This document shows, piece after piece, positions 9,785 through 19,484 of a DNA stretch of 37,990 nt. The translations under genes and the position numbers were made by a program. The DNA lies in contig JAXMBS010000050.1 in the NCBI GenBank assembly GCA_046349775.1, forward strand, positions 1-37,990, given 5' to 3'. Source of the stretch: JAEUIG01 sp046349775. GTDB taxonomy: Bacteria > Planctomycetota > Planctomycetia > Planctomycetales > Planctomycetaceae. The stretch's first letter is position 1. Each line of letters begins with the position of its first letter. The notes under the pieces were generated by a model. The model did not search any database. It was not told where the DNA came from and worked only from the letters and a program-made list of their open reading frames with translations.

Positions 9785-11135
9785 TCACTGCCCGCCGGAG
9801 GCGAGAGATTTCGGCGATTGGTCGGCGAGGCAATACAGCGACTTCTCACCGCGCAGGAACAATTCCGAACCGACCAACGCCGCGGACGCGCTGAATTGAT
9901 CATCGAGCTGGTTCCGCGCCAGCGCGCGGGGTTTTTCGCCGGTCGTCATGGGCACGAGCGTCGTCCCGTCCCGGTCGGTGATGTAGAGTCGCCCGGCCGC
10001 AGCGACCGGCGAGGAGTAGACGTCAGTGATCTCCGGCAGCCGGAACGGCCCTGTCGGCTCAGCTCCTGTTTTGGCTGCCATTACGCGAGAGCACACCTGA
10101 TAGTGGTACAGGAAATACAGCCTCCGTCGTACAGCAGGGGCGACGGGACGTAGGGGGTCCGCCTGCTGCGCGACCACGCCACTCGGTCCGAATCGGTCAG
10201 GTCTCCGTGGGCTCCGTCCAGCCGGATGGCCAGCAGCGCGTCTCATAACTGCTGCCGGCAAACACCATGCCGTCGTCGTAGACCGGTGAGGCGACAATAT
10301 TGCTCGACAGTCCGCCGCATTCCACAGCACCTGGCCCGTTCCCAGATCATAACCCCCGAATGCGGTTCGTCCTGCTCACGACGACCTGTGATCGGCCCTC
10401 ATGCTCGATGATGATCGGCGATGCCCAGGAGGTCTCCTCGTCTCGCGGCATCCGCCATTTTTCATCGCCCGTCTGCTTATCGAGTGCAACGATGAACGAA
10501 CCCTGCTCCTGATCCCAGTTGACGATTACGGTGTCGCCATACAGGGCCGGCGTGCTCGACTCGCCGTGGCCGTGCTTGATCTGCAATTTGCCGAGTTGCT
10601 TGCGCCAGACCTCCGCTCCGTTCACTTCGAGACAAAACACGCCGTAGGACCCAAAGGAGGCGATCACGCGCTGACCGTCGGTCACCGGCGAGATGGACGC
10701 CGCGCTTCCCGTCTCATGCCAGCCCTCATGCGGCAGTTCCTCGTGCACCGGCTGCTGCCAGGCAATTGATCCGTCGCTGCGATTGATCGCCAGCACGACG
10801 AACTGCTGCTTGTGCGTGACCGGCAGGTTGTCGTGCGCACCGGGCGCGCGACTGTGCCGGGGCGGCAGCGCCGGCCCGACGGGGGTGGCGGTGGTGAGGA
10901 AGATCCGGTCCCCCCATACCACGGGCGAAGAGTGTCCCAGTCCCGGGAGGGGTGTTTTCCAGCGGACGTTGGTGTCCTCGTTCCATTCGACGGGCGGATC
11001 GGCATGGGGCGCGGCGCCGGTGCCAAGCGGGCCGCGCCACATCGGCCAGTTGTCTGCCGACTGCTGGTCCTGGGCGCTCACCGGCAGGATGCCCGTCAGG
11101 CAGACAAATGCCCACCACAACATAAGTGACTTCAT
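9785..11135 (-). CDS. Secreted PQQ-like beta-propeller repeat protein (frameshifted)
   Basis: The start is at 11135 with a signal peptide (MKSLMLWWAFVCLTGILPVSA), then NWPMWRGPLGTG, the typical opening of planctomycete outer-membrane-assembly-BamB-like propeller proteins. Blades are visible as KTPLPGLGHSSPVVWGDRIF, VLAINRSDGSIAWQQPV, GSAASISPVTDGQRVIASFG and IVALDKQTGDEKWRMP. The first frame stops at 10347. The protein continues in other frames (GTGQVLWNA, then ITDVYSSPVAAAGRLYITDRDG) to the stop at 9785. The first propeller part is 262 residues and the whole would be about 450. These proteins are exported and of uncertain function; some family members bind PQQ, but nothing here shows cofactor binding. 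It is transcribed divergently from the MaoC-like gene. Confidence 0.75.
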
Positions 11136-11193
11136 TCCGCATCCTTTCTGCCTGCACGTCAGCCTGGCCGGCAGATACGTGACTGCCCCGGTT

Positions 11194-11203
11194 GATTATA
11201 ATC
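11194..11203. promoter_or_regulatory. Palindromic TATAAT core between divergent genes
   Basis: GATTATAATC is a perfect 10-bp palindrome that gives a consensus -10 box (TATAAT) on both strands, midway between the PQQ-like gene (start 11135, minus) and the MaoC-like gene (start 11298, plus). No strong -35 box is visible in either direction, so this is only a candidate shared promoter. Confidence 0.3.
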
Positions 11204-11297
11204 GCTGCACGTCGCCGACGGTGAATTTCGGTTTGGTCTCATTCTGCGGTGAACGTTTAACGTCGTTGCACGCCCGGCATGAAGAAGCGAGCCATTA

Positions 11298-11788
11298 GTG
11301 GCAACAGAGAATCAGAACAGCGATCGACCTGTGCTGTATTTCGACGACCTGCGCGTGGGACAGCGGGTCGTCAGCGGCACGTATCTGCTTGACGAGGCGC
11401 AGATTATCGCATTCGCTAGTCAATACGATCCGCAGCCATTTCATACCGATCCCGAGGGGGCCACAAACTCGCTGTTTGGCGAGTTGGTCGCCAGCGGCTG
11501 GCACACGGCGGCCATAACGATGCGCTTGATGGTCGACAGTGGATTGCCGATCGCCGGCGGGCACATTGGCGTGGGGGTCGAAATCGCGTGGCCGCGGCCG
11601 ACGCGTCCCGGGTCCGTGCTGCGAGTCGAAAGCGAAATCATCGACCTCACGCCGTCCCGATCGCGCCGGACCGCAGGATGGCCACCGTCAGAAACGAGAC
11701 GCTCGACCACAGCGGAGAGATTGTGCAGGTCATGACTGCGAAGATGATCGTCCCCGCCGCCCGCAGAAATGCGGTCAGCTGTGGTTAA
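11298..11788 (+). CDS. MaoC-like (R)-specific hydratase/dehydratase (one frameshift)
   Basis: The start is GTG at 11298 (MATENQNSDRPVLYFDDLRVG). The hotdog-fold MaoC domain covers most of the protein. The hydratase motif is YDPQPFHTDPEGA, with the likely catalytic pair D44 and H49, followed by FGELVASGWHTAA. The frame shifts near 11668. Restoring one C in CGCGCCGG gives SRPDRRMATVRNETL and leads to VQVMTAKMIVPAARR and the stop at 11788, about 163 residues. Relatives hydrate enoyl-CoA or act in acyl metabolism. The neighbours do not identify the substrate. It is followed by ispD on the same strand after about 20 bases. Confidence 0.8.
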
Positions 11789-11811
11789 TCAAGATACGAG
11801 CAGCGCGCTTC

Positions 11812-12530
11812 ATGTCGAAGTTTACCCCGTCATCATTCCTGCCGCCGGCCAAGCAGCCGCTTCGGCGACTCGCGCTGCGAAACCGTTGTCGAGCTCAAAG
11901 GTCGGCCGGTCTGGGTCGGGCGGTCGAGGTGTTTTGCGAATCAGGAAGATGTCGCGCAGACGCTGGTCGTCATTTCGCCGGAGGACATGGGAGTTCTTCA
12001 AGGAGAAGTTCCAGCCCAACCTGGCGTTCATGGCGGTGGAGATCGTCGCCGGTGGCAAGCAACGGGCGGATTCGGTGAAGAATGCACTGGCTCGGGTGCG
12101 GGCGGACATCGATTATGTCGCCATCCACGACGCGGCGCGGCCACTGATCTTCAAGCCATGGATCGACAAGATCTTTGCCGCTGCGGAACAGTCCGGTGCC
12201 GCGATCCCCGCGACGCCGATCTCCAGCACGATCAAGCGCGTGGCGAACAGGCGGATCATGGAGACCGTCCCGCGAGAGAATCTATGGGCCGCTCAGACGC
12301 CGCAGGTCTTTCGCCGTCAGCTTCTGCTCGACGCCTACTCCCGCTGGGATGGCAGCGAGGCGACCGATGAGGCCAACCTCATGGAGCGGATCGGCCAGTC
12401 GGTGACGATCGTCGAAGGCTCGCCGCTGAACATCAAGATCACGACGCAGGAAGACTTCAAGATGGCGGAGGCGGCTGCTGGGCGCGTTGCCGCGGGAAGG
12501 GCTGCGTTCGCTGCATCCATTCGCGGATGA
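11812..12530 (+). CDS. ispD: 2-C-methyl-D-erythritol 4-phosphate cytidylyltransferase (frameshifted N-terminus)
   Basis: IspD joins CTP and MEP in the MEP pathway to isoprenoid precursors. The ATG at 11812 gives MSKF, then pieces in different frames: VIIPAAGQ (the nucleotide-binding P-loop-like signature), EKPFVELKGRPVW-like residues and EDVAQTLVVISPEDM. The frame is then continuous from EFFKEKFQPNLAFM to the end. Conserved blocks include VEIVAGGKQRADSVKNAL, IHDAARPLI, AIPATPISSTIKRV, LWAAQTPQVFRRQLL and ATDEANLMERIG. The total is about 240 residues, a usual IspD size. At least two or three indels damage the first 60 residues. The stop is six bases from the convergent nnrD stop. Confidence 0.85.
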
Positions 12531-12535
12531 GCGAT

Positions 12536-13424
12536 TCAGGTAGCGAACGCGTCGGCCGCCTGGCGGTCGATAACGATCTTCCCGCACCCGCCCGAGATAG
12601 CGCGTACGGCAGATCGCTGGCGATCAGTCCGGCTCGAAAAGTGCACAGCCGCCAGATCGCCAGCCAGTCCGTGCAGATGTGCACCGGTGCGGGCGGCGTC
12701 AAAGGTGGCAACCCTTGCGCCCAGCAGCGCGCGATGATGCCCGTCAACACATCGCCGGTGCCGCCGGTCGCCATGCCGCTGTTACCCGTGGTGTTGATGT
12801 GCGTCCTCGTGCCGTCGGTAATAACGGTCTCGCGGCCTTTCAACAGGAGGATTACGTTGTGCTGGGCAGCGAACAGCTCCGCCAGCCGGCGTCGATCGGC
12901 CTGGACGGTCTTCGAGTCGGCGCCCGGTGAGGCATGCGAACTCACCCGGATGCGGTGTCAGGATGCGCCGGACCGCTGTGCTTTGGCTTGCGTCCGGTTC
13001 GCGAGCCAGCAGATTCAGGGCGTCGGCATCGACGACCAGCGGGCATTGCAAGTCGGCATAGAGCGTGACGGCGATATGTTGCAAATCGTCCGACTGTCCC
13101 CAGCCGGGACCGATGACGACAGACTGCAGCGACTTCGTGCGCTCGACCAGTGTCGGGAGCGGCAACGCTCATTTTTCCCGCAGCATCTTGTGGCAAAGGA
13201 ATCGTCAGATAGGAGGGCTCAGTTCCGGCGACGATGGCAGCGATCGATTCGGGAATGGCTAAATAGACGAGTCCCGCGCCGCCGCGAAGCGCGCCCAGTC
13301 CAGCGAGCGCCGCGGCGCCACTCATGCCGCGACTGCCGGCAATCACCAGCGCGCTGCCGAACGTGCCTTTGTGGCCGTCGGGCGGGCGATCGGGCAGGCG
13401 GAGGGGGAGCTGATCGGTGGACAT
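12536..13424 (-). CDS. nnrD: ADP-dependent NAD(P)H-hydrate dehydratase (frameshifted)
   Basis: NnrD dehydrates NAD(P)HX, damaged NAD(P)H, using ADP. The ATG at 13424 gives MSTDQLPLRLPDRPPDGHKG, then FGSALVIAGSRGMSGAAAL. A second frame carries VVIGPGWGQSD and CPLVVDADALNLLA with LTPHPGEFACL. A third carries NVILLLKGRETVI and GNSGMATGGTGDVLTGIIA, the active-site signature of the YjeF C-terminal family. The last part, GLIASDLPYA, shifts once more to ISGGCGKIVIDRQAADAF and a stop at 12536. The repaired length is near 296 residues. There is no YjeF N-terminal epimerase domain. It follows larB on the same strand. Confidence 0.85.
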
Positions 13425-13446
13425 GCGAAGACTTCCGGCGGCGGGA

Positions 13447-14209
13447 TTATTCCATGCCGCACAGCACGGGCGATGAGGCCGGCGACGTAGCCCGCCTTGA
13501 ATCCGGCGTCGATATTGACGACGGTCACGTTTGACGCGCAGGAGTTGAGCATGCCGAGAAGGGCGGCAAGGCCGTTAAAAGAGGCGCTTCGTAGCCGACG
13601 CTGGTGGGGACGGCGATGACCGGGCGAGCGACCCAGCCGCCGACGACCGAGGGGAGCGCGCCTTCCATGCCGGCGACGACGACGATGGCATCAGCGGCTT
13701 CGAGCCGCGGTAACTGTGCCGCGGTAGCCGATGCGGGCCCGCGACGCCGACGTCGACGATCAGGTCGGTCTCGCAGCCGATCCAGCGGAGGGTTTCGAGT
13801 GCCTCTTCTGCGACCGGCCGGTCGCTGGTGCCGGCTTGACAACGACGACAGTGCCACGGACATCGGGCGACTCTCCCAGCCGGACCGTTCTTGCGAGGGC
13901 ATTTTCCACGACGTCCGGTAAGCGCCTGCGAACAGCAGCCGCCTGATCTTCCGTGACGCGAGTCGCGAAGCAACGGCCTTTGGCCCTGCGCGCGGCAGCG
14001 GCTCGAGATTTCCACGATCATGCGGGATTGCCCTGCGCGAAAACGACTTCGGGATAGCCGCAGCGTCGGGCACGATCGAGGTCGATGCTGGCGTCGGGAG
14101 TGAGTGCCGTTCGTGGAACGGTCGCCTGAATTTCCGCAACGGCGGCATGGACGGCGACACGGCCGCCGGCGACGTCAATGAGCAGGGATTCGAGGGTCGA
14201 GCAGGTCAT
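13447..14209 (-). CDS. larB: Pyridinium-3,5-biscarboxylic acid mononucleotide synthase LarB (frameshifted)
   Basis: LarB carboxylates and hydrolyses nicotinic acid adenine dinucleotide, the first step to the nickel-pincer nucleotide cofactor. The start is ATG at 14209 (MTCSTLESLLIDVAGGRVAV), followed by LDRARRCGYPEVVFAQGNP. After frame changes come TSDRPVAEEALETLRWIGCE and DLIVDVGVAG, then IVVVAGMEGALPSVVGGWV and PVIAVPTSVGYEA, and finally MLNSCASNVTVVNIDAGFKA with GYVAGLIARA. These are the PurE-like C-terminal motifs of LarB. The exact end is uncertain. A TAA at 13447 gives about 254 residues, the usual size. No larC or larE lies in the window. At least three indels are needed. Confidence 0.8.
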
Positions 14210-14329
14210 CGAATATCGAGGGCGATGCGAAACAGGAGTTTCGCGGCGGTGTGTTCCCGAACGAAGTTCGGGAACAAGGGTGCGAGGGTGCAGCATTGCA
14301 TTGGAGTCGGCACCTGCGATCATACTCGC

Positions 14330-15439
14330 ATGACAGACCGCTTTGTCCAGCGTCGGAATCGACTGCTGCCGATCGTAGAACGATCGCAAGTCGATCTGTT
14401 TCTGATTTCTTGCGAGAAGAACGTCAGTTATCTGACGGGGTTCACCGGCGACAGCACATGGCTGGTCGCCGGAGCCGGGCCGATGCGGCTGGTGAGCGAC
14501 GGCCGATACACGGAGCAGCTGCGGGAGGAGTGTCCGGAGCTGGAGGCCCGGATCCGGCCGCCGTCGCTCAAGCTGCACGAGGCGGCGATCAGTCTGCTGA
14601 AGGAGTTGCGGCCCAGGCGCGTCGGCATTGAGGGACACGTCATGTCGGTTGAGCTGTGCGACGCCCTGGCCGCGGGATTGGCCGGCGTCGAGCTGGTGCC
14701 GATCAACAATGTGATCGAATCAGTGCTGCGGGCGATCAAGGATGAGCACGAAGTGGCGGAGATTCGTGCCGCGATTGCGATGGCAATACGCGGGTTCGAG
14801 GCGCTGGCCGAGTTCGCGACGTCTGGAAAGACCGAGCGGGAGTGTGCATTTGAGCTGGAGTCGGCGATCCGCCGGGCGGGGGCGGAGCGGTTCAGCTTTC
14901 CGGCGATCCTGGCGGTCGGGGATCGGGCGTCGCAGCCACATTACCGGGCGGGGGGGCGGCGGATGGACGACAATCCGCTGCTGCTGATCGACTGGGGAGC
15001 CGAGACGCCGGGAGGGTATAAGTCGGATCTGACGCGGACGGTCTGGCGCGGCGAACCGACTGAGCAATTCCGCGAGATTTACAGCGTTGTGCTGGCCGCT
15101 CAGTCGGCAGGGATCGAAGCCGTCCGACCGGGGGTCACGGGCGAGTCGGTCGACAAAGTCGCCCGGGATGTGATCGCTGCGGCCGGATACGGGCAGCAAT
15201 TCGGCCATAGCCTGGGTCATGGGATCGGGCTCGATATCCATGAGCAGCCGCGACTTGCGCCGAATTCCCTGGTCGTATTGAAGCCCGGAATGGTTGTCAC
15301 GGTGGAACCGGGAATCTATCTTCCGCAGTGGGGTGGGGTGCGGATTGAGGATGACGTGCTGGTGACCGATACCGGTTGCGAAGTGCTCTCGGACTCCCTC
15401 TCCAAGCGGCTGGACGATATGCTCTGGCCCGTCCGTTAA
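14330..15439 (+). CDS. M24-family Xaa-Pro aminopeptidase/dipeptidase
   Basis: This is an intact 369-residue cytoplasmic peptidase of the pita-bread fold. The ATG at 14330 was chosen because the creatinase-like N-terminal domain begins right after it (FLISCEKNVSYLTGFTGDS). The C-terminal metallopeptidase domain holds all five expected metal ligands: D221 (LIDWGAE), D233 (KSDLTR), H297 (GHSLGHGIG), E326 (VEPGIY) and E340 (RIEDD). The enzyme cleaves N-terminal residues preceding proline, or X-Pro dipeptides; the sequence does not decide which. It is the first gene of an unbroken plus-strand block and starts 120 bases from the divergent larB. Confidence 0.9.
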   Translation: MTDRFVQRRNRLLPIVERSQVDLFLISCEKNVSYLTGFTGDSTWLVAGAGPMRLVSDGRYTEQLREECPELEARIRPPSLKLHEAAISLLKELRPRRVGIEGHVMSVELCDALAAGLAGVELVPINNVIESVLRAIKDEHEVAEIRAAIAMAIRGFEALAEFATSGKTERECAFELESAIRRAGAERFSFPAILAVGDRASQPHYRAGGRRMDDNPLLLIDWGAETPGGYKSDLTRTVWRGEPTEQFREIYSVVLAAQSAGIEAVRPGVTGESVDKVARDVIAAAGYGQQFGHSLGHGIGLDIHEQPRLAPNSLVVLKPGMVVTVEPGIYLPQWGGVRIEDDVLVTDTGCEVLSDSLSKRLDDMLWPVR

Positions 15440-15709
15440 CTCCGAAGTCTGTCGTGGGTCACTGTTTGCAGAGTTTCTTCGCAGCAGGGCTGGGGAATCG
15501 CCACAACCCCGGACCGTCGCTGGTCATTCACGGTATCTCCCAGGGTGGGAGCGATCCGGCAAGGGCGGCATGTGAAGCGGAAGCGTAAATCATCACGCAC
15601 AGCGGCGCGCTCTCGTGCGACGTTGCGACCGGCAACAGCCCCCGACGACGACACCTCCCGCGACAATCGAATGTCCCGCCCAGAACGCCGACCACGAAGG
15701 TCTTCCACA
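15440..15709 (+). other. 270-bp gap before accB
   Basis: No convincing gene is seen between the M24 peptidase and accB. The accB frame is open upstream to 15545, but that extension (MGAIRQGRHVKRKRKSS) is basic and low in complexity, so it is judged non-coding. GAAGG nine bases before the ATG at 15710 supports the shorter accB start. No clear promoter or terminator was recognised. Confidence 0.35.
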
Positions 15710-16189
15710 ATGGCAGAAGAGTCAGAAGCTCCTTTCGATCTCGACCGGCTGCGCGAGCTCGTCGAGATGATGGAAAAGCACGACTTGCGCGAGGTGCGGC
15801 TGCGCAAGGGGGATCAGCGGTGGGTGCTGCGGCGCGGACCGCAGGAAGTGGCCACGTTTGCCCCCGCGATGCCGATGCACGCGGCTCCGCATCCGGTGGC
15901 TCCGGCCACAGCGGCGACGCCGGCCCCGGCGGCTGCCGTGGACGATGGTTCGCTGGTCATCAAGAGCCCGATGGTGGGGACGTTTTACCGGTCCGCGACG
16001 CCTGGCGAAAAGGCGTTCGTGAAGGAGGGGGACCGGGTCAACAATGACACCATTGTGTGCCTGATCGAGGCGATGAAGTTCTTCAATCAGATCAAGGCGG
16101 ACTGCTCCGGGACGATCGTGAAGGTGTTGGCCAGCGACGGAGATCCGGTCGACTATGGTCAGCCCCTGTTCAAGATCAAGCCGGAGTGA
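15710..16189 (+). CDS. accB: Acetyl-CoA carboxylase biotin carboxyl carrier protein
   Basis: AccB carries the biotin that shuttles CO2 between biotin carboxylase and carboxyltransferase in fatty-acid synthesis. The protein has 159 residues: a helical N-terminal part (LDRLRELVEMMEKHDLREVR), an Ala-Pro-rich linker at about 50-78, and a biotinyl domain at about 82-157 with EAMKFFNQI. K123 is the biotinylated lysine. IKSPMVGTFYRS is the usual start of the domain. accC follows five bases later, so the two genes form an operon. The carboxyltransferase genes are not in the window. Confidence 0.95.
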   Translation: MAEESEAPFDLDRLRELVEMMEKHDLREVRLRKGDQRWVLRRGPQEVATFAPAMPMHAAPHPVAPATAATPAPAAAVDDGSLVIKSPMVGTFYRSATPGEKAFVKEGDRVNNDTIVCLIEAMKFFNQIKADCSGTIVKVLASDGDPVDYGQPLFKIKPE

Positions 16190-16194
16190 GCGGC

Positions 16195-17541
16195 ATGTTT
16201 CAACGCATTCTGATCGCGAATCGCGGCGAGATTGCGCTGCGGATCATCCGCGCCTGCAAGGAGCTGGGGATCGGGACGGTAGCGGTCTTCAGCGAGGCGG
16301 ATCGTGGCGCGCATTACCTGTCTCTGGCAGATGAAGCGTTCTGCATCGGTCCGGCCGTGTCGACCAACAGCTACCTGCGGGTCGATCGGATCATCGCGGC
16401 GGCCGAGCTGGGGAACGTGGAAGCGATCCATCCCGGTTACGGGTTCCTGGCGGAAAACGCCGACTTCGCCGAGCAGTGCCGGGCGTCGAAGATCGAGTTC
16501 ATCGGTCCACCGCATGAAGCGATGCGGAAGTTGGGGGACAAGGTCTCGGCGCGGAAGGTCGCGATCGAGGCGAAGGTACCGGTAGTGCCGGGCAGCGATG
16601 GTCTGGTCGCCGATGAGGACGCGGCTGCGCGCGTGGCGGCGGAGATCGGCTATCCCGTGCTGATCAAGGCCACGGCCGGGGGCGGCGGCAAGGGCATCCG
16701 GCCGGCGATGAACGAGATTTCGCTGCGCGCCGAGTTCAAGGCGGCGGGCGCAGAAGCAGAGAAGGCGTTCAAGAATGCGGGCGTGTACATCGAGAAGTTG
16801 ATCGAGAAGCCGCGGCACGTCGAGGTGCAGCTGCTGGGGGATCAGCATGGGAACGTCGTGCACCTGTGGGAGCGGGACTGCACGATGCAGCGGAAGCATC
16901 AGAAGCTGATTGAAGAAAGCCCCGCGCCCAATCTGCCGCAGTCGATCCGCGAGGACATCTGCAAGGCGGCGGTGCGGCTGGCGCAATCGGCGGGCTACAA
17001 CAACGCCGGGACAGCGGAATTCCTGGTGGATCAGGAAAACCGGTTCTATTTCATCGAAGTCAACGCGCGGATCCAGGTAGAACACCCGGTGACCGAGCTG
17101 GTGACCGGCATCGACCTGATCCAGCAGCAGATTGCGATCGCGGCCGGGGCGAAGCTGGATCTGAAACAGCGACTGATTCCGTGCAACGGAGCGTCGATGG
17201 AAGTGCGAATCAATGCGGAAGACCCGGCGAACAACTTTCGCGGCTGTCCGGGGAAGATTACGCGATTCATTCCGCCCGGCGGCCCCGGTGTGCGGTTTGA
17301 TTCACACGCGCACGAGGGGTACGTCATTCCGCCGAACTACGATTCGATGATCGGCAAGCTGATCGTCTATCGCCCGACGCGCGAGGAAGCGATTGCCACG
17401 CTGAAGCGGGCGCTCGATGAGTTCGTCATCGAGGGGGTGAAGACGACGATTCCGCTGCAGCGCGAGATTCTGAACCACCAGGTGTTCATGACGGGGACCG
17501 GTGACACGAAGTTCGTCGAGCGGACGTGGCGGTTTTCGTGA
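16195..17541 (+). CDS. accC: Acetyl-CoA carboxylase biotin carboxylase subunit
   Basis: AccC carboxylates biotin on AccB with ATP and bicarbonate. The ATG at 16195 follows GGAG and gives 448 residues, the standard length. The N-terminal domain opens with MFQRILIANRGEIALRIIRA. The ATP-grasp domain has the glycine loop GGGGKG at 162-167 and the acidic/Asn motif FIEVNARIQVEHPVTE. The C-terminal lobe includes MEVRINAEDP and YDSMIGKLI. All expected motifs are present and the frame is intact. It sits five bases after accB. Confidence 0.96.
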   Translation: MFQRILIANRGEIALRIIRACKELGIGTVAVFSEADRGAHYLSLADEAFCIGPAVSTNSYLRVDRIIAAAELGNVEAIHPGYGFLAENADFAEQCRASKIEFIGPPHEAMRKLGDKVSARKVAIEAKVPVVPGSDGLVADEDAAARVAAEIGYPVLIKATAGGGGKGIRPAMNEISLRAEFKAAGAEAEKAFKNAGVYIEKLIEKPRHVEVQLLGDQHGNVVHLWERDCTMQRKHQKLIEESPAPNLPQSIREDICKAAVRLAQSAGYNNAGTAEFLVDQENRFYFIEVNARIQVEHPVTELVTGIDLIQQQIAIAAGAKLDLKQRLIPCNGASMEVRINAEDPANNFRGCPGKITRFIPPGGPGVRFDSHAHEGYVIPPNYDSMIGKLIVYRPTREEAIATLKRALDEFVIEGVKTTIPLQREILNHQVFMTGTGDTKFVERTWRFS

Positions 17542-17544
17542 GAG

Positions 17545-17712
17545 TCCGAAGAGTTCGAACAGTCGCAAAAGTGCGAAGAGTGCTGGAAGCGGCGCGATCT
17601 GATACGCTGTGAGCGCCCGCCCGACACGTGCCGGAAATTGGTACGAAAAGTGCAAATGGTGATTGTTGCTCAGGGTACCAGAGCGACTTTTCGCACTGTT
17701 CGCACCATTCAC
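17545..17712. repeat. Degenerate AGTGCGAA-type repeats in inverted orientation
   Basis: The gap between accC and pyk is bordered by related purine-rich stretches on opposite strands. 17555-17585 contains CGAACAGTCGCAAAAGTGCG, and the complement of 17690-17710 reads GCGAACAGTGCGAAAAGTCG. Both are built from short AGTGCGAA-like units, and another copy (AGAGTGCGAAGA) lies near 19212. They could pair in a transcript or be an intergenic repeat family. No function can be assigned. Confidence 0.4.
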
Positions 17713-17729
17713 ACTCTTGCGACTTCGCT

Positions 17730-19184
17730 ATGGCCGATGTTCTCAGCGGGCTGACGCCCATTCGTCGTGCAAGCCACACCAAGATTGTGGCCACAATTGG
17801 GCCAGCGTCCGATTCCCCGGAGATGCTGACCAAGCTGATTCGGGCGGGCGTAGACGTGTGCCGGATCAACGCGGCACACGGTTCTGGCGAGGACCACGCG
17901 CGGCGGCTGGCGGCGATCCGCAAGGCCAGCGACGACATCGGGCACCCGGTCGGTGTGCTGGTCGACCTCGAAGGCCCGAAGATGCGGCTGGGCGAACTCC
18001 CCGGTGGAGAGCTGAGCTGCAAGACGGGAGACGAACTGCGATTCGTCCGCGGTGAGAAGTCCGACGTCAGCTGCGAACTGACATGCACTTATGTGGAACT
18101 GCTCGACGAGCTGTCGATTGGCGACCGGGTGCTACTGGCGGACGGGACTGTCGCGCTGCAGGTGGAACAGCTTGAACAGGAATTTGCCACGTGCCGGGTC
18201 CGGCAGGGAGGGACGGTCCGCAGCCGGCAGGGGGTCAATCTGCCGGGCGTGAAGCTGCATGCGGCGGCACTCAGTGAATCGGACCGGGAAGTGGCGGCCT
18301 GGGCGGCCGGCGCCGGTGTGGACTTCCTGGGTCTCAGCTTCGTGCGGCGGCCGGATGATGTCGTCGAACTGCGGCGTTTGATCGAGCGGGCGGGGGGCGA
18401 CACACAGATCGTCGCCAAGATCGAGAAGCCGGAAGCGTTGGAGAACCTGGACGCGATCATTACGGCCTCCGACGCTGTGATGGTGGCGCGCGGCGACCTG
18501 GGCGTGGAAATCGACATCGCCCGGATCGCGGTCGTGCAAAAGGAGATCGTCGCCGCCTGCCGGAAGCTGCATCGGCCGGTGATCATCGCCACGCAGATGC
18601 TGGACAGCATGCACCACGCGCGGCTCCCGACGCGCGCCGAAGCGACCGACGTGGCGAACGCGATTCTCGACGGTGCGGACGCCTGCATGCTGTCGGGGGA
18701 GACAGCCGTGGGGGATCATCCGCTGGAAGTGGTGCAAATGATGCACCGGATTGCGATCGCCACCGAACCATTCGCGCACGCCAGGCAAGATTCGGTGGCA
18801 GCAGAAGTCAGCTTACCGGAATACCACCCGATCACTGGCGCCGTCACGCTCGCGGCGGCGCGCATGGCCGAGGATCTGCACGCGCGGCTGATCGTCGTCG
18901 CCACGGTCACAGGGCGGTCGGCGCTGGGGGTCTCGCAGCAGCGGACGCGGGTACCGATCGTCGGCGTCAGCAATTCGCCGGCGGTGCTGCGGCGGATGGC
19001 GCTGTACTGGGGGGTGATTCCGATGGCAGGCGCGCCGATTGACGACGAAGGACTCCTCGAGTTCCTGACGTCGCGCGGCAGCCGCAGCGGCGCGATTCGC
19101 ATCGGCGACCGCGTCGTGATGGTGGCGGGGACGAAGGGCTCGGACGGGCGACACAACGCCGTGATCGTGCACGAGATTCGGTAG
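17730..19184 (+). CDS. pyk: Pyruvate kinase
   Basis: This glycolytic enzyme makes pyruvate and ATP from phosphoenolpyruvate and ADP. The frame is open from 17628, but the ATG at 17730 (MADVLSGLTPIRRASHTKIV) is preferred because the upstream residues come from the repeat-rich gap. The protein has 484 residues. Visible motifs are TKIVATIGPASDS, the VDLEGPKMRLGE substrate region, VAKIEKPEALENLDAII with the catalytic lysine, MVARGDLGVEI with metal-binding acids, and ATQMLDSM. The B domain is at about 70-165, and the C-terminal regulatory domain from about 350 is complete. Confidence 0.95.
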   Translation: MADVLSGLTPIRRASHTKIVATIGPASDSPEMLTKLIRAGVDVCRINAAHGSGEDHARRLAAIRKASDDIGHPVGVLVDLEGPKMRLGELPGGELSCKTGDELRFVRGEKSDVSCELTCTYVELLDELSIGDRVLLADGTVALQVEQLEQEFATCRVRQGGTVRSRQGVNLPGVKLHAAALSESDREVAAWAAGAGVDFLGLSFVRRPDDVVELRRLIERAGGDTQIVAKIEKPEALENLDAIITASDAVMVARGDLGVEIDIARIAVVQKEIVAACRKLHRPVIIATQMLDSMHHARLPTRAEATDVANAILDGADACMLSGETAVGDHPLEVVQMMHRIAIATEPFAHARQDSVAAEVSLPEYHPITGAVTLAAARMAEDLHARLIVVATVTGRSALGVSQQRTRVPIVGVSNSPAVLRRMALYWGVIPMAGAPIDDEGLLEFLTSRGSRSGAIRIGDRVVMVAGTKGSDGRHNAVIVHEIR

Positions 19185-19484
19185 AGGCAGTTTCAGAGAT
19201 CGGCAATTCGCGAGAGTGCGAAGAAGCTGTGCGGCACGGCTTTGGTCGGGCCGAATTCCGTTCGCATGTTTGAGCGTTGGTCGACAGCATTCGCACACGA
19301 GCGGCTCGGCGGGAGCCTCGCCCTCCCGATTCTGTGACTGCATCTCGATTCACGATTGATCGCGGGGCTCGAGATCTCAGTCGCGGAATTCTCTCGTCTG
19401 CGTGCTTCGGATTTTCGCGCAGCGGCGGTACGATGCGCGGCGACGTCTTTCTCGATTTCTCTCGATGCACGACCAGGAGCCAGC
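19185..19484 (+). other. 300-bp gap after pyruvate kinase
   Basis: The stretch holds another AGTGCGAA-like copy near 19212 but no convincing gene. The downstream frame is open from 19356. Its first 43 residues lack the features of a protein start, while a Tat signal and a good AGGAG follow at 19485. No strong terminator hairpin was recognised. Confidence 0.35.
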
